A stretch of DNA of 8,924 nt. Source: Candidatus Zixiibacteriota bacterium. GTDB lineage: Bacteria > Zixibacteria > MSB-5A5 > GN15 > FEB-12. The stretch is taken from positions 1-8,924 of the forward strand of contig JAOZPL010000068.1 in assembly GCA_029932795.1 (NCBI GenBank), given 5' to 3'. The notes under the pieces were generated by a model. The model had not been told where the DNA came from. It ran no database searches and saw nothing but the letters and a program-made list of their open reading frames with translations. How positions within the stretch are numbered: the first letter of the stretch is position 1; every line of letters starts with the position of its first letter. Of this stretch, positions 1 through 8,924 are shown one piece after another. Position numbers and translations under genes: made by a program.

Positions 1-146
1 TGCCCGGGCTGTGGTGATGGTGAGCTATCTGCCGGGCATATGGTCAGACTGCCTGACTCGGTGATGATGAACAGCGGCAGCGCTCCTTCGATGTATTTGG
101 CTTTTAATGCGGCGAAATCAAACCTCTCGCTTATACTTTTTTTCAC
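1..146 (-). CDS. 5' part of an unidentified protein gene, cut by the window edge
   Basis: The frame opens at a GTG (144-146). A purine-rich GGGAGAGG (155-162 on the opposite strand) sits 8 bases upstream, a convincing ribosome binding site. The frame then stays open for 48 codons to the edge of the window. An in-frame TAA lies shortly upstream and no ATG lies between, so GTG is the likely start. The product begins MKKSISERFDFAALKAKY and continues through GALPLFIITESGSLTICPAD to a Ser/Pro-rich stretch. Codon use and alternating hydrophobicity look like real protein. There is no signal peptide or membrane segment in the visible part. I do not recognise the family. The hydrophobic strand followed by a Gly turn and a Pro-rich tail vaguely recalls the small C-terminal domains of cation antiporters, but this is a weak impression. 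It is divergent from the protease gene. Confidence 0.55.
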   Translation of the reverse strand, partial: MKKSISERFDFAALKAKYIEGALPLFIITESGSLTICPADSSPSPQPG

Positions 147-272
147 AACGATTGCCTCTCCCGAAAACGTAAAGACAAGTATTAATAAGTTGCTTCCTTA
201 TTCCTACAAGAATACAAATCCGTCGATGATTTGTCAGCGTAAAGTATGAATCCGATCCCAACAGTGTCAGTA

Positions 273-296
273 ACCTGATGTAGCAGATTATCAGGT
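273..296. repeat. Short inverted repeat (7-base arms, 10-base spacer)
   Basis: ACCTGAT at 273-279 is matched exactly by its reverse complement ATCAGGT at 290-296, with ten bases between. No T-run follows on either strand, so it is not an obvious terminator. It could be an operator for the gene leaving the left edge, which starts about 130 bases away, or simply chance. Confidence 0.35.
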
Positions 297-377
297 ACGA
301 ACTTGGACTCAAGGGGTGCAAAAAGTCAAAAGTCTAACTCATTGTTTCCATATTGGTTACACAATCCCTGCGTGAAC

Positions 378-474
378 GATTCCACTCTTGTGGGTGAATC
401 CGGTATATCACCTCTCAGAACGAGTGCGCGCTGTGATATGCTCCTGAAATTCGGGCGTCCCGCTCTGATAGAGT
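378..474. other. Cluster of tandem hairpins, possible structured RNA or dispersed repeat
   Basis: Four stems follow each other almost without gaps. (a) 378-400: GATTCCAC pairs with GTGG and AATC, TCTT loop, three-base bulge. (b) 402-442: ATATCAC (405-411) pairs exactly with GTGATAT (433-439), extended outward by G-C and two wobble pairs, with a possible inner CTC/GAG. (c) 452-462: CGGG-CGT-CCCG. (d) 463-473: CTCT-GAT-AGAG. An A-run follows on the plus strand (476-480). On the minus strand a T-rich tract lies beyond the cluster, around 320-335, but no hairpin abuts it. The pattern is seen directly. Whether it is transcribed, or is a repeated element, cannot be told from one copy. Confidence 0.35.
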
Positions 475-579
475 CAAAAATGACCGATAGGAATATATAA
501 CAAAGGTTATCTGACATCTCGGTAATAAGAGTCCGCGTTTTCACACTAGGGTTGAAAAAGCAGGATGGTGAGAAAGCAC

Positions 580-1743
580 ATGAAGCTTCTGGTCACGGCC
601 TTGTTTCTCCTTTTTTCTCTGCAGGTTTCCTTCGCTCAAATAGTATCATCTGAAGTTGAGGTGGTACGAAGTGCCGTGGACGAAAAAGGGCTGTCATGGA
701 CGGTTGCGGATAATGATCTGACTCGGATGAGAAAGGCTGAGAGGAAGGCGTGGCTGGGTGGCTTTCCGGAGTTGCCGGGCACGCGGCCGCGCCCGCGAGA
801 GGAAACAGCCATGTCCGGTATGGCGTTGGCGGCATATTTCAGTTGGGGGGATATGGGTGGGCATAACTGGATGACCCCAATCAGGTATCAGGGGAATTGT
901 GGGAGCTGCTGGGCCTTTGCAGTTTCTGCGGCTTTCGAAGCCCGCTACCGGATTGACCTGGGCTGGTACAATCTGGCGGTTGACGTCTCCGAGCAGAATA
1001 TGGTTTCCTGCTGGAAAGGTGACTGTAACGGAACCACCATGAGTTGGACCCTCAACAACTTCCAGGGGAGCGGCTCTCCGGACGAGGTATGCTTTCCCTA
1101 TTTGTCCGCCGGCGGATCGGTACCACCCTGCGGAGATCGCTGCACCGACTGGCTCGCTCATGCTTTCTGGATTGAGGACTGGGGGAGCTGGTATATGCCG
1201 GATGTTTCAACAATGAAGAACGAGATTCAAGGATTGGGCCCTGTAATCGTTTGGATGATGGTCTACACCGATTTCTGGTATTACAGCGGTGGTGTCTACG
1301 AATATGCCTATGGAGACGAGGAAGGGGGCCATTTTGTTGTTCTTTATGGCTGGGACGATGACAGTAGCTGCTGGCTGGGCAAGAACTCCTGGGGAACAAA
1401 TTGGGGAGAGGCAGGTCCCGACGGCTCAAGGGGTTGGTTTCGAATCAGGATGGGTACGAATGAAGCTCGGTGTGAAGAATGGGCCTATGGACTGTACCCT
1501 CTGCTGCCGCCATCCTGTTGTGTCGACCTGACAGGCAATGTTGACTGTGATCCCGCTGATCTGTGCGACATTGACGATCTGACTCGTCTGATTGACTATA
1601 TGTTCATCTCCCTTACACCTCTGTGTTGTCCCGAGGAAGCGAACATTGACGGTGATCCGGAGGGGGTTGTCGATATTGATGATCTGACGCACCTGATTGA
1701 TTATCTGTTCGTTTCGTTCACTCTGCCGGCGCCATGCCGGTAG
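580..1743 (+). CDS. Secreted papain-family (C1A) cysteine protease with C-terminal dockerin-like repeats
   Basis: The product is 387 residues and should cleave peptide bonds outside the cytoplasm. An upstream in-frame ATG at 565 adds five residues, but 580 has the better spaced site (GGTGAG, 7 bases away). Residues 1-19 form a signal peptide ending SFA before Gln. A short propeptide follows with SWTVADND...ERKAWLGG (about 39-61), as in other short-propeptide bacterial C1 enzymes. The active site is complete: oxyanion Gln104 and nucleophile Cys110 in QGNCGSCWAF, His251 in GGHFVVLYGW, Asn269 in KNSWGTNWGE. After the catalytic domain (to about 307) come two calcium-loop repeats, GNVDCDPADLCDIDDLT (about 319-335) and ANIDGDPEGVVDIDDLT (about 354-370), each followed by LIDY and Phe. 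The loops appear two residues longer than the classical dockerin loop. The gene is probably monocistronic, with a 122-base gap to the next one. Confidence 0.92.
   Translation: MKLLVTALFLLFSLQVSFAQIVSSEVEVVRSAVDEKGLSWTVADNDLTRMRKAERKAWLGGFPELPGTRPRPREETAMSGMALAAYFSWGDMGGHNWMTPIRYQGNCGSCWAFAVSAAFEARYRIDLGWYNLAVDVSEQNMVSCWKGDCNGTTMSWTLNNFQGSGSPDEVCFPYLSAGGSVPPCGDRCTDWLAHAFWIEDWGSWYMPDVSTMKNEIQGLGPVIVWMMVYTDFWYYSGGVYEYAYGDEEGGHFVVLYGWDDDSSCWLGKNSWGTNWGEAGPDGSRGWFRIRMGTNEARCEEWAYGLYPLLPPSCCVDLTGNVDCDPADLCDIDDLTRLIDYMFISLTPLCCPEEANIDGDPEGVVDIDDLTHLIDYLFVSFTLPAPCR
1726..1740 (+). other. GC-rich hairpin at the end of the protease gene
   Basis: CCGGC (1726-1730) and GCCGG (1736-1740) flank a five-base loop just before the TAG stop. 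The downstream sequence is only mildly T-rich (GGTTTGTTTC), so this is at best a weak terminator. Confidence 0.2.
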
Positions 1744-1808
1744 GTGTCGGGGTTTGTTTCATGTCTATAATTACCACCTCAGGAGCATAACAACAGGCTT
1801 TCTCACGC

Positions 1809-1835
1809 TTGCACGTGGATGCGTTTTCCTATAGT
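1809..1835 (+). promoter_or_regulatory. Weak candidate promoter for the RdhA-like gene
   Basis: TTGCAC (1809-1814) and TATAGT (1830-1835) resemble sigma-70 -35 and -10 boxes, but the spacer is 15 bases rather than 17. A further TTGACG (1844-1849) has no partner. The gene has no visible Shine-Dalgarno sequence, so initiation is unclear. Confidence 0.22.
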
Positions 1836-1865
1836 TTTAGTTATTGACGATTAGTTCGCAATGTA

Positions 1866-3185
1866 ATGAATGCTTTTCACGTAATCTTTCTCCTCACGGG
1901 CGGAGCGATCGGTATCTTTATCGGCCTGTTTGCGGTCAGCTCCATCCATGAAAGAAGGCCACGCGCGGTCGCGATCAGCCTTACAGTGCTGGTGGTTTTT
2001 GGTGTCGTATGGTTTGGAGTATACGCAGCCTTCTCACTCTCTGATCACATGCTGGCTATCCCGTTGTTGATGATAGTCACACTGGCGGTTCTCTTTTTTG
2101 CGCCTATTGGAGGTCGTAGGTCAGTCCGCACAGGAGAGGTCAACACCAGAGTTGATGAGCGGGATACGATCTTCGCCCGGGAAGAGTACCGCCCCGGCAC
2201 AGACAAATATGGCACGTACTATTTCATAAGACCTGAACACAAGGCGATTGACGACAGACTCCGCGAACTGCCAGAGCTTCTGGAGCCGGGAGGGCGCTAC
2301 TATGACCCGGCCCGGTCACAGTACATAAAGTCAATCTTCGGCGTTATTGCGGAGATGACAGCCAGGGTTGATGGCGAGGTCAGTTCCATGCGTATTAAGG
2401 CCGATCCGGCAGTGATGACCAGCAGGTTAAAGGAACTGGTGCGCCGTCTGGGCGCAGACGATGTCGGGATAGCGACGCTGAACCCGATGTATGTCTATTC
2501 CCATGTCGGTCGGGGGCCGGAGAAGTGGGGTCAACCGATTGAGAACAGGCATCGGTATGCCATTGTCTTCTGCCTGGAGATGGATTATGGCCGTGTTCAG
2601 GCAGCCCCGGCGCTGCCTGCGACGGAGGAGTCGGCGCTACAATACCTGAGAGCGGCACAAATATCAGTTTCCCTGGCACGATATATTCGCTCTCTGGGTT
2701 TCCCGGCGCGGGCGCATATCTCTGACAGCAACTACCAGATCATGCTCCCGCCGGTGGCTTACGACGCCGGTCTGGGTGAACTGGGGCGGCTGGGCTATCT
2801 GATCTCACCCCGGTTTGGTGCTAGAATCCGGCTGGGAGCTGTCACGACTGATCTCCCACTCCTGCCTGATCAGCCGATATCTTTCGGGGTGCAGGATTTC
2901 TGTGCCCGGTGCCTTAAATGCGCCGCAATCTGCCCCCCGGGCGCCATACCGGAAGGTGACAAGATCGATGTCAGGGGAGTGGCGAAATGGCAGCTCAATG
3001 CGGAGAAATGTGTCCATTACTGGCGTGTAATCGGTACTGACTGCGGCTTGTGTATGAAAATCTGTCCATTCAGCCACCCGCCGACGCTGGTTCACAATCT
3101 TATAAGGAGCGGTATCAGACATTCATCATTTGCCCGCAGGGTATCTCTCTGGGGGGATGACCTCTTTTACGGCCGGCCGGGCTGA
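1866..3185 (+). CDS. Membrane-anchored reductive-dehalogenase-like (RdhA family) corrinoid/iron-sulfur protein
   Basis: This 439-residue protein belongs to the corrinoid reductive dehalogenase family. Residues 4-24, 34-56 and 61-80 are hydrophobic helices. Arg-rich loops HERRPR (28-33) and GGRRSVR (82-88) place the C-terminal domain in the cytoplasm by the positive-inside rule. No twin-arginine signal is present. The catalytic part shows family landmarks: ADDVGIATLNPMYVYS (197-212), AGLGELGRLGYLISPRFG (301-318) and TTDLPL (327-332). Two [4Fe-4S] motifs follow: Cys346, 349, 352 and 356 (CxxCxxCxxxCP), then Cys382-x10-Cys393-x2-Cys396-x3-Cys400 within the RdhA-style GTDCGLCMKICPFS. The tail DDLFYGRP is also typical. 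The second motif separates it from epoxyqueuosine reductase (QueG). Substrate is unknown, and halogen removal is inferred from family only. No RdhB anchor gene is visible. ATG 1866 is the only ATG after the upstream in-frame stop, and it lacks a Shine-Dalgarno. It converges with the kinase gene. Confidence 0.85.
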   Translation: MNAFHVIFLLTGGAIGIFIGLFAVSSIHERRPRAVAISLTVLVVFGVVWFGVYAAFSLSDHMLAIPLLMIVTLAVLFFAPIGGRRSVRTGEVNTRVDERDTIFAREEYRPGTDKYGTYYFIRPEHKAIDDRLRELPELLEPGGRYYDPARSQYIKSIFGVIAEMTARVDGEVSSMRIKADPAVMTSRLKELVRRLGADDVGIATLNPMYVYSHVGRGPEKWGQPIENRHRYAIVFCLEMDYGRVQAAPALPATEESALQYLRAAQISVSLARYIRSLGFPARAHISDSNYQIMLPPVAYDAGLGELGRLGYLISPRFGARIRLGAVTTDLPLLPDQPISFGVQDFCARCLKCAAICPPGAIPEGDKIDVRGVAKWQLNAEKCVHYWRVIGTDCGLCMKICPFSHPPTLVHNLIRSGIRHSSFARRVSLWGDDLFYGRPG

Positions 3186-3198
3186 GACAACGGGCCGT
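3169..3198 (+). terminator. Possible weak terminator hairpin after the RdhA-like gene
   Basis: ACGGCC (3169-3174) can pair with GGCCGT (3193-3198), spanning the stop codon with an 18-base loop. The following GTCGGATTTCTT has only a poor T-tract. No better terminator is visible in the 71 bases separating the convergent genes. Confidence 0.2.
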
Positions 3199-3256
3199 GT
3201 CGGATTTCTTATCCACTTACAGCAGCCTGCGGAACCAAGCCTGCACTTCAGTTCTG

Positions 3257-6217
<2,961 letters not shown>

Positions 6218-6282
6218 GTGATTGTTCCCCTGATTTCTCCGAGTCCTTCGTTTTCTATCAGGACACTTATTGACCTTCAAGC

Positions 6283-6298
6283 AGGCAATCCTATGCCT
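6283..6298. other. Small hairpin between the PAS-only gene and the kinase gene
   Basis: AGGCA (6283-6287) and TGCCT (6294-6298) form a perfect five-base stem with a six-base loop. The following TTTT lies on the plus strand, the wrong side to terminate the minus-strand operon. It may affect processing or partial polarity between the two genes, or be chance. Confidence 0.2.
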
Positions 6299-6316
6299 TT
6301 TCATCAATTGCGGATA

Positions 6317-8707
6317 TTAGTCCCCTTGTCGTGTTTTTGCCGCCCTCTTGCGTTCCGTGATGTCACGTGTGACGGCCAGAAAGTGTAGTTCTCCTTTGAA
6401 GTTGAAGGTAGTTCCCCGAACTTCAACATCGAATGTCGAGCCATCCTTGTGCACATCGACGGACAACGCATGGAAACGCCCGCCCGCCTTGACCTGTTGT
6501 TTGAAATCCTCGAACAGGTGGTGGTAGTCCGGATGTACTATATCCTTGCCGGAAAGGCCGATCAGTTCTTCGTAGCTGTATCCATACGTCTGACAAGCTG
6601 CGGTGTTGGCCTCGACGATCCTGCCTTCCATGTCAAAGATGAACAGACAGTCGGTGACGGAATTAAATATCGAGCGGTATTGCTCTTCGCTTTTCCGCAG
6701 CGTTTCCTCTATCTGCTTGCGCTCAGTGATGTCTTCTGTGACGCCGACTATGCGGTATATCTCGCCCGATTCGTTCTTGATGGGATACACGCGATCGCGC
6801 ACCCAGCGGATTGAACCATCTGGCCACAGAATCCGATATTCCTGGTTGAAGGCTACCTTCCCCCGGTCATGCTTCTCGATGTACGCGTTGACGCGCTCGC
6901 GGTCCTCCGGGTGGACAACCTCGAGCCAGGACTGAGCATGAGCGTATGCAATCTCAAGTGATCGGCCCCATATCTGCTCGTATGCCGGACTGACGTAGAT
7001 GGCGCGATTGTCGGAGGCGTCACTCAGAAAGAAGCCTTCACCGGCGTTCTCTGCGATCTGCCGGAACCGTTCTTCACTCTCCCGCAGCGCTTCTTCTGCC
7101 CGTTTGCGATCAGTGATGTCGCGGACGAATTCAACTACCCCCCGGACCTCGCCGGAGTCTCGATCCTTGATCGGATAGCTGAAGAGTTCTATCCACTCAA
7201 CGGGAGAACCCGATAGCCCCGGTACAATGTCTCTCTCGGTCCTGCCGGATTGAATGCAACGGAGGGTGGGGCACGGGTTGCACGGCATGTTCTTGTTGTG
7301 ATAGCAGGCATGGCACTTCTTGCCTTCCAGAGGCAGGTTTTCCGCGTACCACTGTTTCATTATGCCGTTGACACGATGGATTGTTAAATCTGTATCCAAA
7401 ACGCTGATGCCGTCCTGGATGCTTTCAAATACGCCATCCAGGAAAAACTCATTCTCCCGCAGTGCTTCCTCTGTCTGCCTGCGGTCGGTGATGTCATAGA
7501 TTGCACCCTGGACGCGGACTGGTTTCCCGTAATCATCGTAGGTATTTCTTATGAATTCGTGAACCCATCGTATTTCCCCGTTCTTGCGGATGATGCGATA
7601 TTCTCGCTCGGTGGAATAGCCAGGAACAGAACATATTTTTTCCACGCTTTCACGTATTCTTGTCAAGTCATCCGGATGGATGACCTGGTCCCACCTTGGT
7701 TTTCCCGCCGTGAAATCATTCTCTGTATAACCGGTTATTTCTTCAACCGCGCCCTGGAAGAAATCAGGTACAAATAACAGATCGCCCTGAAAGGCGATTC
7801 CATGGAAATTGTGCATGAAGGAGCGATATTTCTCCTCGCTTTCCCAGAGGGCTTCCGTTGTCTGTTTGCGGTCGGTAATATCACGAGCTACCGATTGGAA
7901 CTCAACCAGGGTCCCTCTCTTGTCGAACAGCGCCCGGTCGGACCACTGCAACCAGCGGGTTTCCTGATTGGTCATTATAACACGGTGCTCATAGGTGGCG
8001 ACCGGATTTTCCGGAGAGAGGGAGGCAAACTGCTTTCTGACCCATTCCCGGTCCTCTTGGGGAATGAACGGCATACAGCTATGTCCTATCAACTCTTCCC
8101 GTTTTTTCCCAAAATAGCGGCAGTAGGCCTCGTTGACGAAAGTGAGGGTACCATCGGGCAGGAAGCGGCAGATCAGCTCCGATTGATCCTCGATGATAGC
8201 CCGATAGCGTGCCTCGCTTCTCTGCAGCGCGTCTTCGATCCGCTTGCGGTCGGTAATGTCACGAGCTACAGCCAGCATGCGGTCATTCCCGCCAAGGGTG
8301 ACGAGCTTCAGGATCACCTCAACCCAGAACCGCCGCCCGCCCTTGTCTTTGGCCAGCCACTCAAAAAGCTGGGGCTGCCCTTCGGTAGCTTTCTTTATCC
8401 ATTGGACAGCCTCTGTTTGGGAGTATGGAGGTTCTCCGGAACTCACATCTTCGATGCTGAGCTGTTGCGCTTCCTCGCGAGTGTAACCGTACAGGTCGGA
8501 CATTCTCTGGTTGACATCGAGTATCTTGCCAGTTGCAATGTCGTGAATGAAAATGGCGTCGTTGGCGGTGTCGAAGATTGCCCGGTAGTCAGCCTGCGAG
8601 GTTCTGATTGTATCCTCGTCCTGCTGCCGCTCAACGGCTTCGGGTGTGAGTGATTTGCCTGCGGTCGATGCTTCCGCTACGGGTATGCTAGAGTGTTCTC
8701 TGGACAT
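6317..8707 (-). CDS. Soluble multi-PAS protein (six PAS domains, no kinase or other output domain)
   Basis: The product is 796 residues with no signal peptide or membrane helix, so it is cytoplasmic. ATG 8707 is chosen over an upstream extension because AGGAG abuts it and GGGAGGA lies 9 bases upstream. Six PAS/PAC units follow one another: about 39-155, 165-281, 291-411, 418-536, 546-665 and 675-787. Each of the first five is joined to the next by a helical linker of the type DITDRKxxEEALRESEE. The fourth unit contains five cysteines (465, 468, 476, 479, 484) in CHAC...CNPCP...C, which could bind a metal or cluster or sense redox. The third and fifth carry the HPDDL or HPEDR motif. After the last PAC (TRDITERKR) the protein stops within about ten residues, exactly where a kinase would usually begin. 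No HisKA, GGDEF, EAL or HTH is present. It may deliver signals to the adjacent hybrid kinase, or be a kinase that lost its output half. Confidence 0.88.
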   Translation of the reverse strand: MSREHSSIPVAEASTAGKSLTPEAVERQQDEDTIRTSQADYRAIFDTANDAIFIHDIATGKILDVNQRMSDLYGYTREEAQQLSIEDVSSGEPPYSQTEAVQWIKKATEGQPQLFEWLAKDKGGRRFWVEVILKLVTLGGNDRMLAVARDITDRKRIEDALQRSEARYRAIIEDQSELICRFLPDGTLTFVNEAYCRYFGKKREELIGHSCMPFIPQEDREWVRKQFASLSPENPVATYEHRVIMTNQETRWLQWSDRALFDKRGTLVEFQSVARDITDRKQTTEALWESEEKYRSFMHNFHGIAFQGDLLFVPDFFQGAVEEITGYTENDFTAGKPRWDQVIHPDDLTRIRESVEKICSVPGYSTEREYRIIRKNGEIRWVHEFIRNTYDDYGKPVRVQGAIYDITDRRQTEEALRENEFFLDGVFESIQDGISVLDTDLTIHRVNGIMKQWYAENLPLEGKKCHACYHNKNMPCNPCPTLRCIQSGRTERDIVPGLSGSPVEWIELFSYPIKDRDSGEVRGVVEFVRDITDRKRAEEALRESEERFRQIAENAGEGFFLSDASDNRAIYVSPAYEQIWGRSLEIAYAHAQSWLEVVHPEDRERVNAYIEKHDRGKVAFNQEYRILWPDGSIRWVRDRVYPIKNESGEIYRIVGVTEDITERKQIEETLRKSEEQYRSIFNSVTDCLFIFDMEGRIVEANTAACQTYGYSYEELIGLSGKDIVHPDYHHLFEDFKQQVKAGGRFHALSVDVHKDGSTFDVEVRGTTFNFKGELHFLAVTRDITERKRAAKTRQGD
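7256..7315 (-). other. Cysteine-rich segment of the fourth PAS domain
   Basis: Within 20 codons there are five cysteines arranged CxxC-x7-CxxCP-x4-C. The rest of the protein has few cysteines. Similar Cys-rich inserts occur in PAS domains of anaerobic bacterial signalling proteins. Ligand binding (Fe-S, zinc) or disulfide switching is inference only. Confidence 0.6.
7866..8269 (-). repeat. Near-identical direct repeats encoding PAS linkers
   Basis: Bases 7866-7891 and 8244-8269 match at 25 of 26 positions and lie exactly 378 bases (126 codons) apart, so they are in frame. Both encode VARDITDRK, the junction between a PAC end and the next linker helix. Related but more diverged linker copies recur near 4760, 5170, 6705, 7080 and 7460. 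They mark PAS domain duplication and offer sites for in-frame recombination. Confidence 0.7.
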
Positions 8708-8723
8708 CTCCTGTTGTCCTCCC
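8708..8723 (-). promoter_or_regulatory. Double ribosome binding site of the PAS-only gene
   Basis: GGGAGGA (8717-8723) lies 9 bases before the ATG at 8707, and a second AGGAG (8708-8712) touches the ATG. The first is better placed. It decides the start in favour of 8707 rather than the 39-codon upstream extension. Confidence 0.6.
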
Positions 8724-8792
8724 GGTAAGATAGTTCCTATTATTGTACATGGTCGGCGTGCGACCGTGTGGACTTTAGCTCCGTCCCGGGCT

Positions 8793-8798
8793 ATTATA
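8793..8798 (-). promoter_or_regulatory. Candidate -10 box for the PAS/kinase operon
   Basis: A perfect TATAAT is read on the minus strand about 85 bases before the ATG. No good -35 lies 17 bases upstream. A TTGACT (8804-8809) is only 5 bases away, too close. The region where a -35 should be falls inside an imperfect dyad (8815-8852), which would suit an activator-dependent promoter. Confidence 0.35.
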
Positions 8799-8814
8799 TA
8801 CAGAGTCAAACAGT

Positions 8815-8852
8815 AGCCACACAATCGGCCTGTAGGGCATGATTATGTGGTT
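8815..8852. promoter_or_regulatory. Imperfect dyad upstream of the PAS-only gene, possible operator
   Basis: AGCCACACAATC (8815-8826) and GATTATGTGGTT (8841-8852) are inverted copies matching at 10 of 12 positions. The 14-base spacer holds a nested GCC/GGC pair (8828-8830 and 8836-8838). The element sits just upstream of the TATAAT box, where a dimeric regulator would bind. As RNA it could instead be a hairpin. The dyad is seen directly and the function is inferred. Confidence 0.4.
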
Positions 8853-8924
8853 CGGGGATCAGCAAAAAGTCACCAGCAATGCACCGGCGCCCCCTAACCC
8901 AATTCCCACCAGGCGGGGTGCGGT

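Larger units (their letters stand above)
147..579. other. 433-base intergenic region between divergent genes
   Basis: This gap separates the minus-strand gene at the left edge from the protease gene. Short frames of 65-72 codons exist on both strands, but none has a ribosome binding site or protein-like composition, so I treat the region as non-coding. It holds an inverted repeat at 273-296, a run of hairpins at 378-474, and an AT-rich stretch with a small ATAAC/GTTAT hairpin at 497-510. Promoters for both flanking genes should lie here, but I found no -35/-10 pair good enough to call. Confidence 0.6.

Noticed and set aside
326..544. A 72-codon minus-strand frame (GTG start) and an overlapping 65-codon plus-strand frame in the left intergenic region
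   Set aside because: Neither has a ribosome binding site, both overlap the hairpin cluster, and the compositions do not look like protein.
1866..3185. Epoxyqueuosine reductase (QueG) as the identity of the corrinoid/Fe-S protein
   Set aside because: The second cluster motif (Cys-x10-CxxCxxxCPFS after HYWRVIGTD), the VGIATLNPMYVYS segment and the DLFYGRP tail are RdhA-like. QueG has a different arrangement and no membrane helices.
6218..6307. A 30-codon upstream extension of the hybrid kinase, beginning with TTG
   Set aside because: No binding site precedes it. The extension is highly basic and would sit before the first membrane helix, while the ATG at 6217 has a proper site.
8708..8824. 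A 39-codon upstream extension of the PAS-only gene
   Set aside because: It lacks a ribosome binding site, covers the TATAAT box, and its sequence is unlike the rest of the protein. The start at 8707 has two binding-site candidates.
8859..8924. The last 21 codons of a possible minus-strand gene entering from the right edge, ending in a Gly-rich hydrophobic stretch before TGA
   Set aside because: Too short to separate from chance. No homology is recognisable, and other frames here are also open. The next window would settle it.

Overview
The window reads as a chromosomal piece of an uncultured bacterium. The best lineage clue is the C-terminus of the secreted protease. It carries two dockerin-like calcium loops of the form NxDxDP...DIDDLTxLIDY(L/M)F, flanked by Cys-Cys pairs. 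I associate this style with Zixibacteria and neighbouring candidate phyla of the FCB group, from sediment and aquifer metagenomes. That placement is from memory and moderately uncertain.

Layout, left to right. (1) Positions 1-146, minus strand: the first 48 codons of an unidentified gene with a good ribosome binding site, leaving through the left edge. (2) Positions 147-579: a 433-base gap between divergent genes, holding an isolated inverted repeat and a run of closely packed hairpins (378-474). (3) Positions 580-1743, plus: an exported papain-family cysteine protease with a short propeptide and a C-terminal dockerin-like pair. (4) Positions 1866-3185, plus: a reductive-dehalogenase-family (RdhA-like) corrinoid/iron-sulfur protein with three membrane helices where a Tat signal would normally be. 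(5) Positions 3257-6217, minus: a membrane-bound hybrid histidine kinase (helical sensor, three PAS domains, HisKA, HATPase, receiver). (6) Positions 6317-8707, minus: a protein made of six PAS domains and nothing else, upstream of the kinase and probably in the same operon. (7) Positions 8708-8924: the probable control region of that operon, with a TATAAT box and an imperfect 12-base dyad.

How the parts may work together. The two minus-strand genes look like one signalling unit: a soluble multi-PAS protein, one domain of which is cysteine-rich and could sense redox or metal, beside a membrane hybrid kinase. No DNA-binding response regulator is in the window, so the output partner lies elsewhere. 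The RdhA-like gene converges on this unit. Regulation of that reductase by the kinase is possible but not shown. The protease appears unrelated. The most notable items are the membrane-anchored, probably cytoplasm-facing RdhA-like protein with no RdhB partner gene in view, the output-less six-PAS protein, and the unexplained tandem-hairpin segment. I saw no tRNA, rRNA, CRISPR array, insertion sequence or phage gene.
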